From positions 1-11,375 of the forward strand of contig CAWUKE010000060.1 in the NCBI GenBank assembly GCA_963922935.1: DNA of 11,375 nt, read 5' to 3'. Source of the DNA: Litorimonas sp963922935. Lineage in GTDB: Bacteria > Pseudomonadota > Alphaproteobacteria > Caulobacterales > Maricaulaceae. Below the pieces are notes generated by a model, which was not told where the DNA came from, ran no database searches, and saw only the letters and a program-made list of their open reading frames with translations. Within the stretch, counting starts at the first letter, position 1, and each line of letters opens with the position of its first letter. The translations under genes and the position numbers were made by a program. Positions 1 through 7,330 of the stretch are shown in pieces.

Positions 1-69
1 CATGATCCGGTGCCGGACAAGGCGGTGGGGACGTGGTGGCGGCCTTGGACTTACGGGCGCTGGCGCTAA
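1..69 (+). CDS. possible C-terminal end of a plus-strand gene (partial)
   Basis: Frame 1 is open from the left edge to a TAA at 67-69 and encodes 22 residues ending TYGRWR. The fragment is rich in tryptophan (four W) and its codons end mostly in G or C, as in the real genes here. If real, it converges on the PBP gene with 15 bp between the stops. The fragment is too short to assign a family, and an open frame of this length is easily due to chance. Confidence 0.25.
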   Translation, partial: HDPVPDKAVGTWWRPWTYGRWR

Positions 70-85
70 GGGAGCTTAGGGGCGC
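63..85. terminator. bulged hairpin between convergent 3' ends (weak)
   Basis: An inverted repeat pairs CTAAG (66-70) with CTTAG (75-79) around a GGAG loop. After a three-base bulge, GCG (63-65) pairs with CGC (83-85). It sits where the possible left-edge gene and the PBP gene would converge, so a bidirectional terminator is conceivable. Neither side has a T-tract, so Rho-independent function is doubtful. Confidence 0.2.
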
Positions 86-2010
86 TAAGGCTGCTGGCCT
101 TGTGTGGGTATGGTGGGCGTTACCGGTACAGCGGCCTCTAGCTGGTTGAGCAAGCTCGTAAACTCCGCCTGACGTTGCGCCCATTCCGGTTCTGGCGCTT
201 GCGGAAGGCTGGCGGCCGGACGATCGCTCAAAGTGGCTTGCATCACATCGGCAAAAATGCGGGCTGGGATCGTCCCGCCTGTGACGCCGCGCATCGGCGC
301 ATTGTCATCATCACCGACCCAGACGGCGAGGGTCAGATCAGGCGCGACGCCCACAAACCACGCGTCGCGATTATCATTTGTTGTGCCAGTTTTGCCGCCA
401 ATGTCATGACCGTTTACCCGCGCGGCGCGGCCTGTGCCGTGCTCGACACTATGGATCAGCATCCGGTTCATCAAGCGCAGCTCTGAGGGGTCGAGCACGC
501 GAACCTCGCCCGTCGGTTCCCGGTCATAAAGCGGGGTCCCGTCTGCTGTGGCGATTGAGAGCAGCGCATGCGGTTCGGCCTGATAGCCATGGGTGGCGAA
601 AGGCTGATAGGCGCGCGCCAGATCCATCATCCCGATCCCTTGTGCGCCCAGCGCCAAGCTCGGCAGGGGGCGGAGCCCGTCTAGTCCCAGCGATGCGGCG
701 GTGTTGACGACGGCGTCTCGTCCGACCTGTTCACTTACTCTGACGGCCACAGTGTTCAGGCTTTCCGCCATGGCATCTTCGAGTCGGAGGCGTTGGCCGG
801 AGACGTCGCCGCTAAAATTCTCCGGGGTCCAGCCATCGACGGTAATGCTCTCGTCGATGTCTTCGGCCCAAGGCGAAAGACCGCTGCGCAGGGCGGTCAG
901 ATAGACAAAGGGCTTAAAGCTGCTGCCCGGTTGGCGGCGCATCATGGTGGCGCGATTGAATTGGCTAACGCGGTAGTCGCGCCCGCCAACCATCGCCAAG
1001 ATGGACCCATCCCCATCCAGCAGGACCAGCGCGCCTTGTGTCGCGCCCCGGTCCGGATTGAGGTGACGGTTCACGGCCGCATGCGCAATCTGCTGTAGCT
1101 CTGCATCCAAGGAAAGCTGTACGGTCAAATCGCGGTTTGGCACGCCGATCAAGCGTTCAAGCTCGGGCCAAATCCAGTCCACCGCATATTCCGCCGGGTC
1201 ATTTCGGCGGGGCCGATAGACAGAGACAGGCGCGGCCATCGCTTGGTCTAGCACGCCTTCATCCAGCAAACCCCGGCGATCCATGCCGCGTAGGACCGTG
1301 CGCATCCGCGCGGCCGCCCGATCGGGATGATCGACAGGATAAAGGGCTGACGGCGCCTTCAGGAGGCCCGCGAGCATGGCGGCTTCTGAGAGGCTCAACT
1401 CTGTTGGCGGGCGGTCAAAGTAGAGATCGCTCGCCGCTTCTAATCCCCACGCCCCGCCACCAAAATACACACGCGAGAGATAAAGGCGGAAAAGTTCGTC
1501 CTTAGAGAAGCGTCGCTCCAGCCAGACCGACAGCATCATTTCCTGCGCTTTGCGGGTCAGAGTTTGGTCTGGGGTCAGGAAGACATTTTTGGTGAGCTGT
1601 TGCGTCAGGGTCGATCCGCCTTCGACCACGCGGCCCGCGCGCAGGTTCCGCCAGGTCGCGCGCGCTAAGCCGTACGGGTCCACCCCGCTATGGCTGTAAA
1701 AGCGGCGATCCTCAGTCGCAAGGACGGCTTGGCGGACATGGGCGGGCAGGGCTTGCAGCGCGGTCGGGGCTTGGGATTGCGCCCCGCGCACGACCAGATC
1801 GCGCCCGTAACGATCAATCACTTGAATGGACGGTGGCCGGTTCTGCTCCCACAATCTGGCCGGATCAGGCAGGTCGCCTGAAAGCGAAGCAAAAGCGCCG
1901 AGCGTGACCATGCCGCCTAGATAGGCGGCTGTGCCGCCCGCAATCAGAAGACGCCGGGACCAGCGGCTCAGCGCGGGCGGGACTGTGACTGTAGGCAGCG
2001 CAAGGCGCAT
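85..2010 (-). CDS. class A penicillin-binding protein (PBP1A family), bifunctional glycosyltransferase/transpeptidase
   Basis: This enzyme polymerises lipid II into glycan strands and crosslinks stem peptides on the outer face of the inner membrane. It has 641 residues: a short cytoplasmic N-terminus, one membrane anchor at about 20-43, a GT51 domain at about 60-250 and a transpeptidase domain at about 300-590. The catalytic glutamate E100 lies in an EDRRFYSHSGVD motif, followed by GGSTLTQQLTKN (131-142) and RKAQE with E157. The transpeptidase motifs are all present: SSFK with nucleophile S363 and K366, SLN (417-419) and KTGTT (540-544). The linker between domains is short and the protein is much smaller than E. 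coli PBP1a (about 850), so the inserted OB-type domain of the long forms appears absent. The tail is proline- and glutamine-rich. The Shine-Dalgarno before the ATG is weak. The gene lies 104 bp downstream of the antiporter gene on the same strand. The family is certain; the 1A/1C subclass is less so. Confidence 0.95.
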   Translation of the reverse strand: MRLALPTVTVPPALSRWSRRLLIAGGTAAYLGGMVTLGAFASLSGDLPDPARLWEQNRPPSIQVIDRYGRDLVVRGAQSQAPTALQALPAHVRQAVLATEDRRFYSHSGVDPYGLARATWRNLRAGRVVEGGSTLTQQLTKNVFLTPDQTLTRKAQEMMLSVWLERRFSKDELFRLYLSRVYFGGGAWGLEAASDLYFDRPPTELSLSEAAMLAGLLKAPSALYPVDHPDRAAARMRTVLRGMDRRGLLDEGVLDQAMAAPVSVYRPRRNDPAEYAVDWIWPELERLIGVPNRDLTVQLSLDAELQQIAHAAVNRHLNPDRGATQGALVLLDGDGSILAMVGGRDYRVSQFNRATMMRRQPGSSFKPFVYLTALRSGLSPWAEDIDESITVDGWTPENFSGDVSGQRLRLEDAMAESLNTVAVRVSEQVGRDAVVNTAASLGLDGLRPLPSLALGAQGIGMMDLARAYQPFATHGYQAEPHALLSIATADGTPLYDREPTGEVRVLDPSELRLMNRMLIHSVEHGTGRAARVNGHDIGGKTGTTNDNRDAWFVGVAPDLTLAVWVGDDDNAPMRGVTGGTIPARIFADVMQATLSDRPAASLPQAPEPEWAQRQAEFTSLLNQLEAAVPVTPTIPTQGQQP

Positions 2011-2075
2011 GGGAAATTCGTCCGGTGGCTAGGCGTTCGGATGTCACACCCACGTGGTTAAGACCGGGTTTACGG

Positions 2076-2104
2076 GCGGCGTGAAAGCGCAGTGTGCCCG
2101 CCGC
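2076..2104 (-). terminator. hairpin after the antiporter gene (weak terminator candidate)
   Basis: CGCCGC (2099-2104 on the plus strand) and GCGGCG (2076-2081) form a 6-bp GC-only stem with a 17-base loop. It begins about 10 bases past the antiporter stop. No run of T follows on the minus strand, so it is at best a pause or Rho-assisted site, or chance in GC-rich DNA. Confidence 0.25.
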
Positions 2105-2114
2105 TCGTTTGGGC

Positions 2115-4112
2115 CTATTTCGGCAGGTCCCCCATCGGTCCGGCCAGGCTATCGCTCGCGCGTTTTGCGCCTTCGCCGCGGCTGATTTCCGTGTCTTTAG
2201 CCGGACAGAAAGATAGGACTGTGGCGCCGCGCGCCCGATCTTCTTGGCCGGGGCCGATAAAGTCGAGCGTGCCGTCCTGACGCCGGGCGAGGATCAAATC
2301 GAGATTATCGCCTCTGTCGCGGTACAGATCCTCCAACGTGTAAGCGTCTGATAGTTTGGTCACGCGGAAGCGCCAGCCTTCCCACCAATCCTGCGTCAAC
2401 GCATCGAAACTGCGCCCGCGAGAGGTGAGCGTGCGCCCCCGAGACGTATAGGCAATCCCGATCCCTTCCGCGTCATCGCCTTCCATATGGCTGATCTGGA
2501 AGACGCGATTGCGGCCCAGTTCCGGCCCAAATTCGACCGAGACGAGCGCATTATAAGCATCGTTCGGGGTGGCGGCGATGATGTGGTTAAAGGCGCTATG
2601 GTCGAGGCTGTAATCGGCGTTTTCAGACAGGACTTCGCCGAAAAATGTCTGATGCCCATCCAGCCGCGCGCCGCGCAGGCGTCGCCAATTCGTGTCTGCG
2701 ACCAGAACGCTGACGCCCATATCGCGCAACGCTTTGGCCAATCCAAGCGACCAAGGGTTCGCGCCGACGACCATCACGCCGTCGCCTCCGCCTGCGCTGA
2801 GGCCCAGCAATTTCGCCAGCGGACCGATACAGAAGCCCGCAAACAAGACGGTCGCGCCGACCAAAGCAAAAGCGAGGGGGACAAACAGCGCGCCTTGAAC
2901 AAGACCCAGCGCTTGCAGCTCGGCGGCAAAGAGGCCCGCCACGGCCACGGCGACAATCCCGCGCGGTGCGATCAGGCTGATCAGCAGCGATTCTTTCCAC
3001 GACAGGCCGGAACCAATGGTGGAGAGCATGACCGCGATTGGGCGGACGAGGATCATCATAGCCAGCACAAAGGCCCAAACCCGCAGACCTTGTCGGGAGA
3101 AGAAGGTTGAGAGCACTTCAGGCGTCAGCGTCGCCGTGAGCATCACAAAGACGCCAGAGACAAGGATAACCGTGATCGTCTCTTTAAAGCGGCGCATCTC
3201 GACAGCGGCGGCGAATTTTAGGTTCGCCATCGTCATGCCCATGGCCGTGACGGTCAGAAGCCCCGTCTCATCGGCGATCGTGTTGGACGCGACATAGACG
3301 GCGAGGACCCAAGCCGTGACAACAGGCGCTTTGAGATATTCCGGGATGAGCCCATGTTGAAACGCCCAGGTCAGCGCATAGGCGGACGCAATGCCGATCA
3401 AGACGCCAAACACACAGGCAAAGGCGAGCAGGCCGAAAATGCCCATCGCGCTGGCGCCTGTGAGTTGGAAGACGATGATTTTATAACCGACAACGGCGAA
3501 CAGCGCGCCGACAGGATCGTTCACAATCCCTTCCCATTTCAGCACATTGGCCGGGCGATGTTTAAGGTGCGCCTGCCGGAGCAACGGCATGATCACAGTC
3601 GGCCCTGTCACCACGAACAGCCCGCCAACCATTACGGAAATCAGCAAAGGTAGTTGGACGATATGATAGGCGGCGAGCGCGCCTAAGATCCACGCAATCG
3701 GCCCGCCAAACAGCACCATGCGCGACACGGCTTGCCTGGCATCGCCCAAGTCTTTGAAGCGCAGGTTTAGCCCGCCTTCAAACAGAATGATCGCGACCGC
3801 CAGTCCGATCATCGGGCGGTAAACCTCGCCAAAATCATTGACGGGATCGAGATGGATCGCGCCTAAGAGGTTATGAGCGGCTGAGGCGGCGTCCCAATTT
3901 AGGAGCGCACCAATGAGCGGGCCAAAGATCAAGCCCGCAACCGCCATCAGGACGATAGCGGGGCGTTGCAGCCGCCAGGCGAGCCATTGCGCGCCAATGC
4001 CCAGAACGCCGATCAGCGCAATTTTGATCGGCAGGCTGGAGGCCACATGATGTCCGGCCTCTGCCGTGGCTGCAAAGATCATAACGGTCCCGTTTGTCGC
4101 AACCGGCCCCAT
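2115..4112 (-). CDS. CPA1-family Na+/H+ antiporter with C-terminal RCK (TrkA-N) domain
   Basis: This is an inner-membrane monovalent cation/proton antiporter of 665 residues. Hydrophobic segments fill about residues 28-437. Family hallmarks are AIILFEGGLNL (107-117), TGPTVIMPLLRQ (169-180), the ion-binding ND pair N198-D199 in WEGIVNDPVGA, and APRG with R384. Residues about 445-560 form a soluble Rossmann-like RCK/TrkA-N domain starting VMVVGANPWSLGLAK. The usual GxGxxG is replaced by GANPWS, a form I recall from this antiporter subfamily. The domain suggests gating by a nucleotide or similar ligand. A polar tail follows (about 560-665). Two starts are possible: ATG at 4112 and ATG at 4082 (residue 11, with GGGA just upstream); I kept the longer. 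The gene lies 96 bp downstream of an unknown gene on the same strand. Whether it exchanges Na+ or K+ cannot be read from the sequence. Confidence 0.92.
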   Translation of the reverse strand: MGPVATNGTVMIFAATAEAGHHVASSLPIKIALIGVLGIGAQWLAWRLQRPAIVLMAVAGLIFGPLIGALLNWDAASAAHNLLGAIHLDPVNDFGEVYRPMIGLAVAIILFEGGLNLRFKDLGDARQAVSRMVLFGGPIAWILGALAAYHIVQLPLLISVMVGGLFVVTGPTVIMPLLRQAHLKHRPANVLKWEGIVNDPVGALFAVVGYKIIVFQLTGASAMGIFGLLAFACVFGVLIGIASAYALTWAFQHGLIPEYLKAPVVTAWVLAVYVASNTIADETGLLTVTAMGMTMANLKFAAAVEMRRFKETITVILVSGVFVMLTATLTPEVLSTFFSRQGLRVWAFVLAMMILVRPIAVMLSTIGSGLSWKESLLISLIAPRGIVAVAVAGLFAAELQALGLVQGALFVPLAFALVGATVLFAGFCIGPLAKLLGLSAGGGDGVMVVGANPWSLGLAKALRDMGVSVLVADTNWRRLRGARLDGHQTFFGEVLSENADYSLDHSAFNHIIAATPNDAYNALVSVEFGPELGRNRVFQISHMEGDDAEGIGIAYTSRGRTLTSRGRSFDALTQDWWEGWRFRVTKLSDAYTLEDLYRDRGDNLDLILARRQDGTLDFIGPGQEDRARGATVLSFCPAKDTEISRGEGAKRASDSLAGPMGDLPK

Positions 4113-4151
4113 TCCCCAATGCAGCGCAGTCGATTTTGAAAAGGCTTAGCG

Positions 4152-4175
4152 GCGCGAACCCTATCGGTCCAGCGC
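4152..4175 (-). terminator. imperfect hairpin between the unknown gene and the antiporter gene
   Basis: On the minus strand GCGC plus GGACC (one bulged T between them) pairs with GGTTC plus GCGC around a 5-base loop, giving nine pairs including one G-U. It begins 34 bases past the stop of the 191-residue gene. A CCTTTTC run occurs about nine bases after the stem rather than directly after it. It is a modest candidate for a terminator or processing site separating the two genes. Confidence 0.3.
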
Positions 4176-4208
4176 GAAGGCCCCACTGTTTTGGGTCGGC
4201 GTGCGCGC

Positions 4209-4784
4209 CTAGCCGCGGTTCATCCGTTGCAGATCAAAGCCGATTTCGGTCACGCCGTAATGGCCATTATCATAGTCATCGACATGATCTTGGAAGAAGC
4301 CGATCAAGTGATCATAGAGGGCATGGTAGAGCGGCTCTAACGCCGCGTCTGTCACCGCGCCTTCGCCGCCTTCGGGTAAGGGGACGTCCACTTTTGTGCC
4401 GTCATGCAGGCGCACATCGATGTGGTCGCCTTCTTTGCGGCACTCCAGGCGCACCCGCATATAGTCTTCATCCTCAGAGACGCGCACCGCGAGGCCAAAG
4501 CTGATGGGTTTGAGCGGCAGATAGCCTTTGCCCGCCACGGAAAAGGCGGCGGATTGATAATTCTTAGCGGAAAAGCGCCCTTCTGGCGGGACAAGGAACA
4601 CATAGGGTCCCTGGTCAGAGAGCCAGCGGTCAAACCCCTCGCAAAGCGTTTCGGCGAGGCTGCGGATCTGCGCGTAATTCTCAAAGCTCTTGCGACCATA
4701 ACGATTGGCGATCGCAAACAGAGCCTCCGCGCGGCCTTGCGGTGCGTCCGCTGTGTCAGATTCGGATTTCGGGTCTTTAGCCAT
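4209..4784 (-). CDS. conserved-looking protein of unknown function, 191 aa
   Basis: I do not recognise a named family. The protein is soluble, with no signal peptide or membrane segment. It starts with a polar, probably disordered stretch (1-16, rich in D, S, K and A). A helical-looking region follows (17-58) with aromatic and arginine residues. The centre (59-130) looks beta-rich, and an acidic C-terminal helix region (about 146-180) contains HVDDYDNGHYG. The composition and unbroken frame are typical of real genes here. The ATG at 4784 has GGAAAG four bases upstream, a usable ribosome site. It is divergent from the lipoprotein gene across 117 bp and may be cotranscribed with the antiporter gene 96 bp downstream. 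A perfect TTGACA (4818-4813, minus strand) lies 28 bases upstream of the ATG but has no convincing -10 partner. The gene call is solid; its function is open. Confidence 0.8.
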   Translation of the reverse strand: MAKDPKSESDTADAPQGRAEALFAIANRYGRKSFENYAQIRSLAETLCEGFDRWLSDQGPYVFLVPPEGRFSAKNYQSAAFSVAGKGYLPLKPISFGLAVRVSEDEDYMRVRLECRKEGDHIDVRLHDGTKVDVPLPEGGEGAVTDAALEPLYHALYDHLIGFFQDHVDDYDNGHYGVTEIGFDLQRMNRG

Positions 4785-4901
4785 GGGCTTTCCATGTCAG
4801 GCCGCGTCAACTTGTCAAGGATGGGCGCAGCAGGGTGAGGGCCCACGGTTGGCACGCGATTTGAACGGGGAACCGGGATTGGATCAACCGGGGACAGACG
4901 T

Positions 4902-5528
4902 ATGCGCCGTTCATTGACACTTACCGCGATAATTTTAGCCGGAGCCAGCCTGTCTGGCTGCGCACAGCTTAGCTCTGTTGGCAACTGGATCAGCCAGCCT
5001 TTCCGGGGTGAGTTGCGCGACGCCCCAAAGCCCGATTGGGAAGTGGCAGAGACGACGGAAACGGTGACTGAGGTCCAATATGTCGAAGCGCCAGCGACTT
5101 ACACGACATCGACGACAACAACTCAGACATTCACCCCTTCGACATCATCAATTTATTACAATGCGACAGGCCCCTTTTACGGGGTGGATGAGCCGTGGGG
5201 GCAGACGCAGCGCGTCGCCGTCGCGCCGCCGCAATCTTTATCTTATGTGCGCCTCAATGGTGAAAGCCGGATGAGCGACTGGCAGGCCTGCGAAGCGCTC
5301 CACAATGGCTACTGGCGCATTGACGCGGCGGGCGGCCGGATCGATCCGGGCTTTGAAGTCTGCATGCGCAATAAAGGCTATGTGCGCGAAAGCGAACTCG
5401 CCATGTATGGCTTTGATATGTCCGACCGCGTCGTTGGCGGCTCTATGACGGCGCGCAGTGCGGGTTATAGCGCAGGCTCTTTTGGCTCAGGCAGCTATAC
5501 CACAGGCACATACGGCACGATCAATTAG
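4902..5528 (+). CDS. predicted lipoprotein of unknown function, 208 aa
   Basis: The N-terminus is a lipoprotein signal peptide: RR at 2-3, a hydrophobic core, then lipobox LSGC with the lipidated cysteine at C20. Mature residues 21-60 are moderately acidic. Residues 63-84 form a threonine/serine-rich linker that looks like an extended spacer. The C-terminal half (about 115-175) looks folded and contains WQAC (C130) and VCMRNKGYV (C154). The two cysteines could form a disulfide in the periplasm. A CM-x-x-KGY pattern recurs in small alphaproteobacterial lipoproteins, from memory. The last 30 residues are G/S/Y/T-rich and low in complexity. The start is secure: GGGGA (4890-4894) lies seven bases before the ATG. 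The stop interleaves with that of the convergent SDR gene. The specific role and inner or outer membrane location are unknown. Confidence 0.85.
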   Translation: MRRSLTLTAIILAGASLSGCAQLSSVGNWISQPFRGELRDAPKPDWEVAETTETVTEVQYVEAPATYTTSTTTTQTFTPSTSSIYYNATGPFYGVDEPWGQTQRVAVAPPQSLSYVRLNGESRMSDWQACEALHNGYWRIDAAGGRIDPGFEVCMRNKGYVRESELAMYGFDMSDRVVGGSMTARSAGYSAGSFGSGSYTTGTYGTIN

Positions 5529-6397
5529 GAGCCGCGCTCAGCCGCCCAAATGGCGTCGAGCCCGGCGCGGTAATCGCTATATTTCGGAGACCAGCCGAGA
5601 CGCGTTTGCGCGCGGTTGATCGCAACAGATTTGCTTTCGGCGTAAAAACTCTGCGCCATATCTGACACGCTGGGATCATTGAGCGCGACACGCGGCGCGG
5701 GCGGCAGGCCAGAAATCTCGGCCGCATAATCCAAGACATCCCCCGGCGCGGCGGGGTGGCCATCGGCGAGGTTTAAGATCTCGCCCGCACAGGGCGCCAC
5801 AAAACTTAAGTGCAGCGCGCTGATAATATCGTCGACATGAATGCGGTTCACCACATGGTCCGGCGCCTCGACGATGCGTGCCGTGCCATTGCGTAGGCGC
5901 GCAAACGGGCTGCGGCCTGGGCCGTAAATCCCGGCGAGGCGGAAAATCTGCGTTTGGGGATAGGCTTCGATCCAGGCGAGTTCGGCGTCCGCTCGTCTTT
6001 GTCCGCGCGCAATGCCGGGCGTCGGCGCTTCGCCTTCAAACGCCCAGCCCCCTTGTCGGTCGCCATAGACGCTGGTCGCCGATAGATAGCCGATCCATTT
6101 GGCTTGGGTCGGTGTTCCGTCCAACGCGGCTAAGGTAGGGTCGCCCGCTTTGCTTGGTGGGATGGAGACCAAGATGTGTGTCGCCTGTTCGAGGGCGTGC
6201 CGCATAGCGGGTTCGCCCAACGCCATTTTGCCGTCGCGGGACGTCGCCAGAACCGTAGCGCCTGCGGCGTCTAGACTGGGGCGCAAGGCGCGGGCTGTGT
6301 AGCCTTCGCCAATCAGCAGAAACCGCGCCCCATTCAGGGACGCGTTCGCCGTGGTGAAGGACCGGCGAGGTAACTGTAATGTAACGCGCGGGCGCAT
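5525..6397 (-). CDS. NAD(P)-dependent epimerase/dehydratase-like protein (extended SDR, YeeZ-like)
   Basis: This Rossmann-fold protein has 290 residues from the chosen start. A short N-terminal extension precedes the nucleotide-binding strand ARFLLIGEGYTAR (24-36), whose GEGYTAR is the GxGYxxR form seen in YeeZ-like SDRs. Further landmarks are a VSIPPSK stretch (77-83), YLSATSVYGD (104-113, the usual active-site region), FRLAGIYGPGR (152-162) and NRIHVDDI (184-191). The classic YxxxK dyad is not intact: the tyrosine of SVYGD is not followed by lysine at the fourth place, as in YeeZ-type relatives. The substrate is therefore unclear. ATG at 6397 has AAGGA 13 bases upstream. A GTG at 6439 would add 14 residues and overlap the divergent TPR gene, so I prefer the ATG. 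The gene is convergent with the lipoprotein gene, with stop codons overlapping by 4 bp. Confidence 0.88.
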   Translation of the reverse strand: MRPRVTLQLPRRSFTTANASLNGARFLLIGEGYTARALRPSLDAAGATVLATSRDGKMALGEPAMRHALEQATHILVSIPPSKAGDPTLAALDGTPTQAKWIGYLSATSVYGDRQGGWAFEGEAPTPGIARGQRRADAELAWIEAYPQTQIFRLAGIYGPGRSPFARLRNGTARIVEAPDHVVNRIHVDDIISALHLSFVAPCAGEILNLADGHPAAPGDVLDYAAEISGLPPAPRVALNDPSVSDMAQSFYAESKSVAINRAQTRLGWSPKYSDYRAGLDAIWAAERGS

Positions 6398-6432
6398 TGT
6401 GGCGGGCTTATCCTTTCCGGTAAGTGGCGCGC

Positions 6433-7230
6433 ATGACACGACTTTCTTACTGTGTTCTTGCGACGGTTCTCTTTGCCGTGTTGGCGATCAGCCCGACAAG
6501 AGCTTTTGCGCAGTCAAATTTGCCGCAAATGGACGAAACGGTTCTGGATATCGAAAGGACCGATACGGACCGCACAGCTCGTCTGGATCAGCGCCATGTC
6601 GAGTGCCTTGAGCGGATCGCCCAAGATCAGGAACTGGCCTTGGAAGAAGCCATGATCTGGCGCGATCAAGGCGGTGGACGCCGCGCGCGCCACTGCGAAG
6701 CGATGGCGCTCTTTGCGCTCGGTTATGAAGGAGAAGCGGCCTCTCGGTTGGACCGGCTTGCGGCCAGCGGTGATGGGGGCAGTCAAGATCACCGGATTAA
6801 GTACCGCGCGGAGGCCGCCAACTTCTGGCTGGCAGAAGGCAATGCCAGCCGCGCCTACGCCTCAGCGACAGCAGGGCTTGAGATGGCGCCGAAACATGCA
6901 GACCTTAGGATCGCCCGCGCGAGGGCTTATGCGCTCAATGGGCGTCCGGATTATGCGGAAACAGACCTGACAACCGTGCTGGCCTATCATCCGCGTCATG
7001 CCGAAGCGCTGCGTTACCGCGCTGATGCCCGCCTGCGCCAAAACCGTCTCGACGGGGCGAAGGATGATATTGAACGGTCCTTGCAAATCGACTTTACCTC
7101 TATTGAGACCGCGCTTTTGCGGGGGCGTATCAATGAGGCAATCCGTCTGGCGGCGTTAGAGGAAACGGGCGAAGTCAATGAGGAAGAGGCCGAAAAACTC
7201 TCGCAAGAGACATTGGACGACATAAAATAA
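6433..7230 (+). CDS. secreted TPR-like repeat protein, 265 aa
   Basis: A Sec signal peptide spans 1-26, with a hydrophobic core and likely cleavage after AFA, so the mature protein is periplasmic. Residues 45-115 are helical and include C58 and C88, which could form a disulfide. From about 125 to 235 come at least three tetratricopeptide-like helix pairs with AAN-W-AEGNASRAY, AYALNGRPDYAETDL and RADARLRQNRLDGAKDDI patterns and periodic A, Y and G positions. The C-terminus (240-265) is glutamate-rich. TPR arrays bind proteins, so an adaptor role in the periplasm is likely, but no partner is evident. ATG at 6433 was chosen because the signal peptide starts there; an in-frame GTG at 6424 would add three residues. 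The ribosome site is weak. The divergent SDR start is only 35 bp away, so the two promoters must overlap each other or the genes. Confidence 0.88.
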   Translation: MTRLSYCVLATVLFAVLAISPTRAFAQSNLPQMDETVLDIERTDTDRTARLDQRHVECLERIAQDQELALEEAMIWRDQGGGRRARHCEAMALFALGYEGEAASRLDRLAASGDGGSQDHRIKYRAEAANFWLAEGNASRAYASATAGLEMAPKHADLRIARARAYALNGRPDYAETDLTTVLAYHPRHAEALRYRADARLRQNRLDGAKDDIERSLQIDFTSIETALLRGRINEAIRLAALEETGEVNEEEAEKLSQETLDDIK

Positions 7231-7310
7231 ACGCCCCAGTTTCAAGGCGTTCGTCGCACAGCGTGCGCCCCATCTAAAGAATCCTAACGATCTGCGCCAT
7301 TCTGGCGCAC
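7230..7310 (+). other. cluster of inverted repeats in the TPR-glycosyltransferase spacer
   Basis: Three inverted repeats follow the TPR stop: AACGCC (7230-7235) with GGCGTT (7246-7251), CGCAC (7255-7259) with GTGCG (7263-7267), and a perfect TGCGCCA (7293-7299) TTC TGGCGCA (7303-7309). In addition GTGCGCC (7263-7269) is complementary to GGCGCAC (7304-7310), so the last arm has two possible partners. No T-tract follows any stem in the plus direction. The first hairpin is followed by TTTATTTT only when read on the minus strand, where no gene needs it. The region could be an operator, a transcript-end structure or an attenuator. Confidence 0.45.
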
Positions 7311-7320
7311 CTTTGCCGCG

Positions 7321-7326
7321 TATATA
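7321..7326 (+). promoter_or_regulatory. candidate -10 element (TATATA) directly before the glycosyltransferase
   Basis: TATATA ends four bases before the ATG at 7331 in otherwise GC-rich DNA, and no Shine-Dalgarno is visible between them. If used as a -10, transcription would begin at about 7331-7333, giving a leaderless mRNA. Leaderless transcripts are well known in alphaproteobacteria. There is no convincing -35; the position it would occupy overlaps the 7293-7309 palindrome. Confidence 0.35.
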
Positions 7327-7330
7327 AGTC

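Noticed and set aside
2487..3110. Plus-strand 207-codon open frame opposite the antiporter
   Set aside because: It lies wholly antisense to a clear antiporter coding region and shows a charged, low-order composition with no recognisable motif.
4813..4818. Perfect TTGACA -35 on the minus strand before the 191-residue gene
   Set aside because: The bases at 16-18 spacing read CATGGA or ATGGAA, not a -10, and a start there would fall on the ATG; noted in the gene entry but not called as a promoter.
4861..4901. Possible ECF (EcfG-type) promoter around GGAAC at 4869-4873 before the lipoprotein gene
   Set aside because: No CGTT-like -10 occurs at the required 16-17 base spacing, and the nearby TTGAAC also lacks a usable -10.
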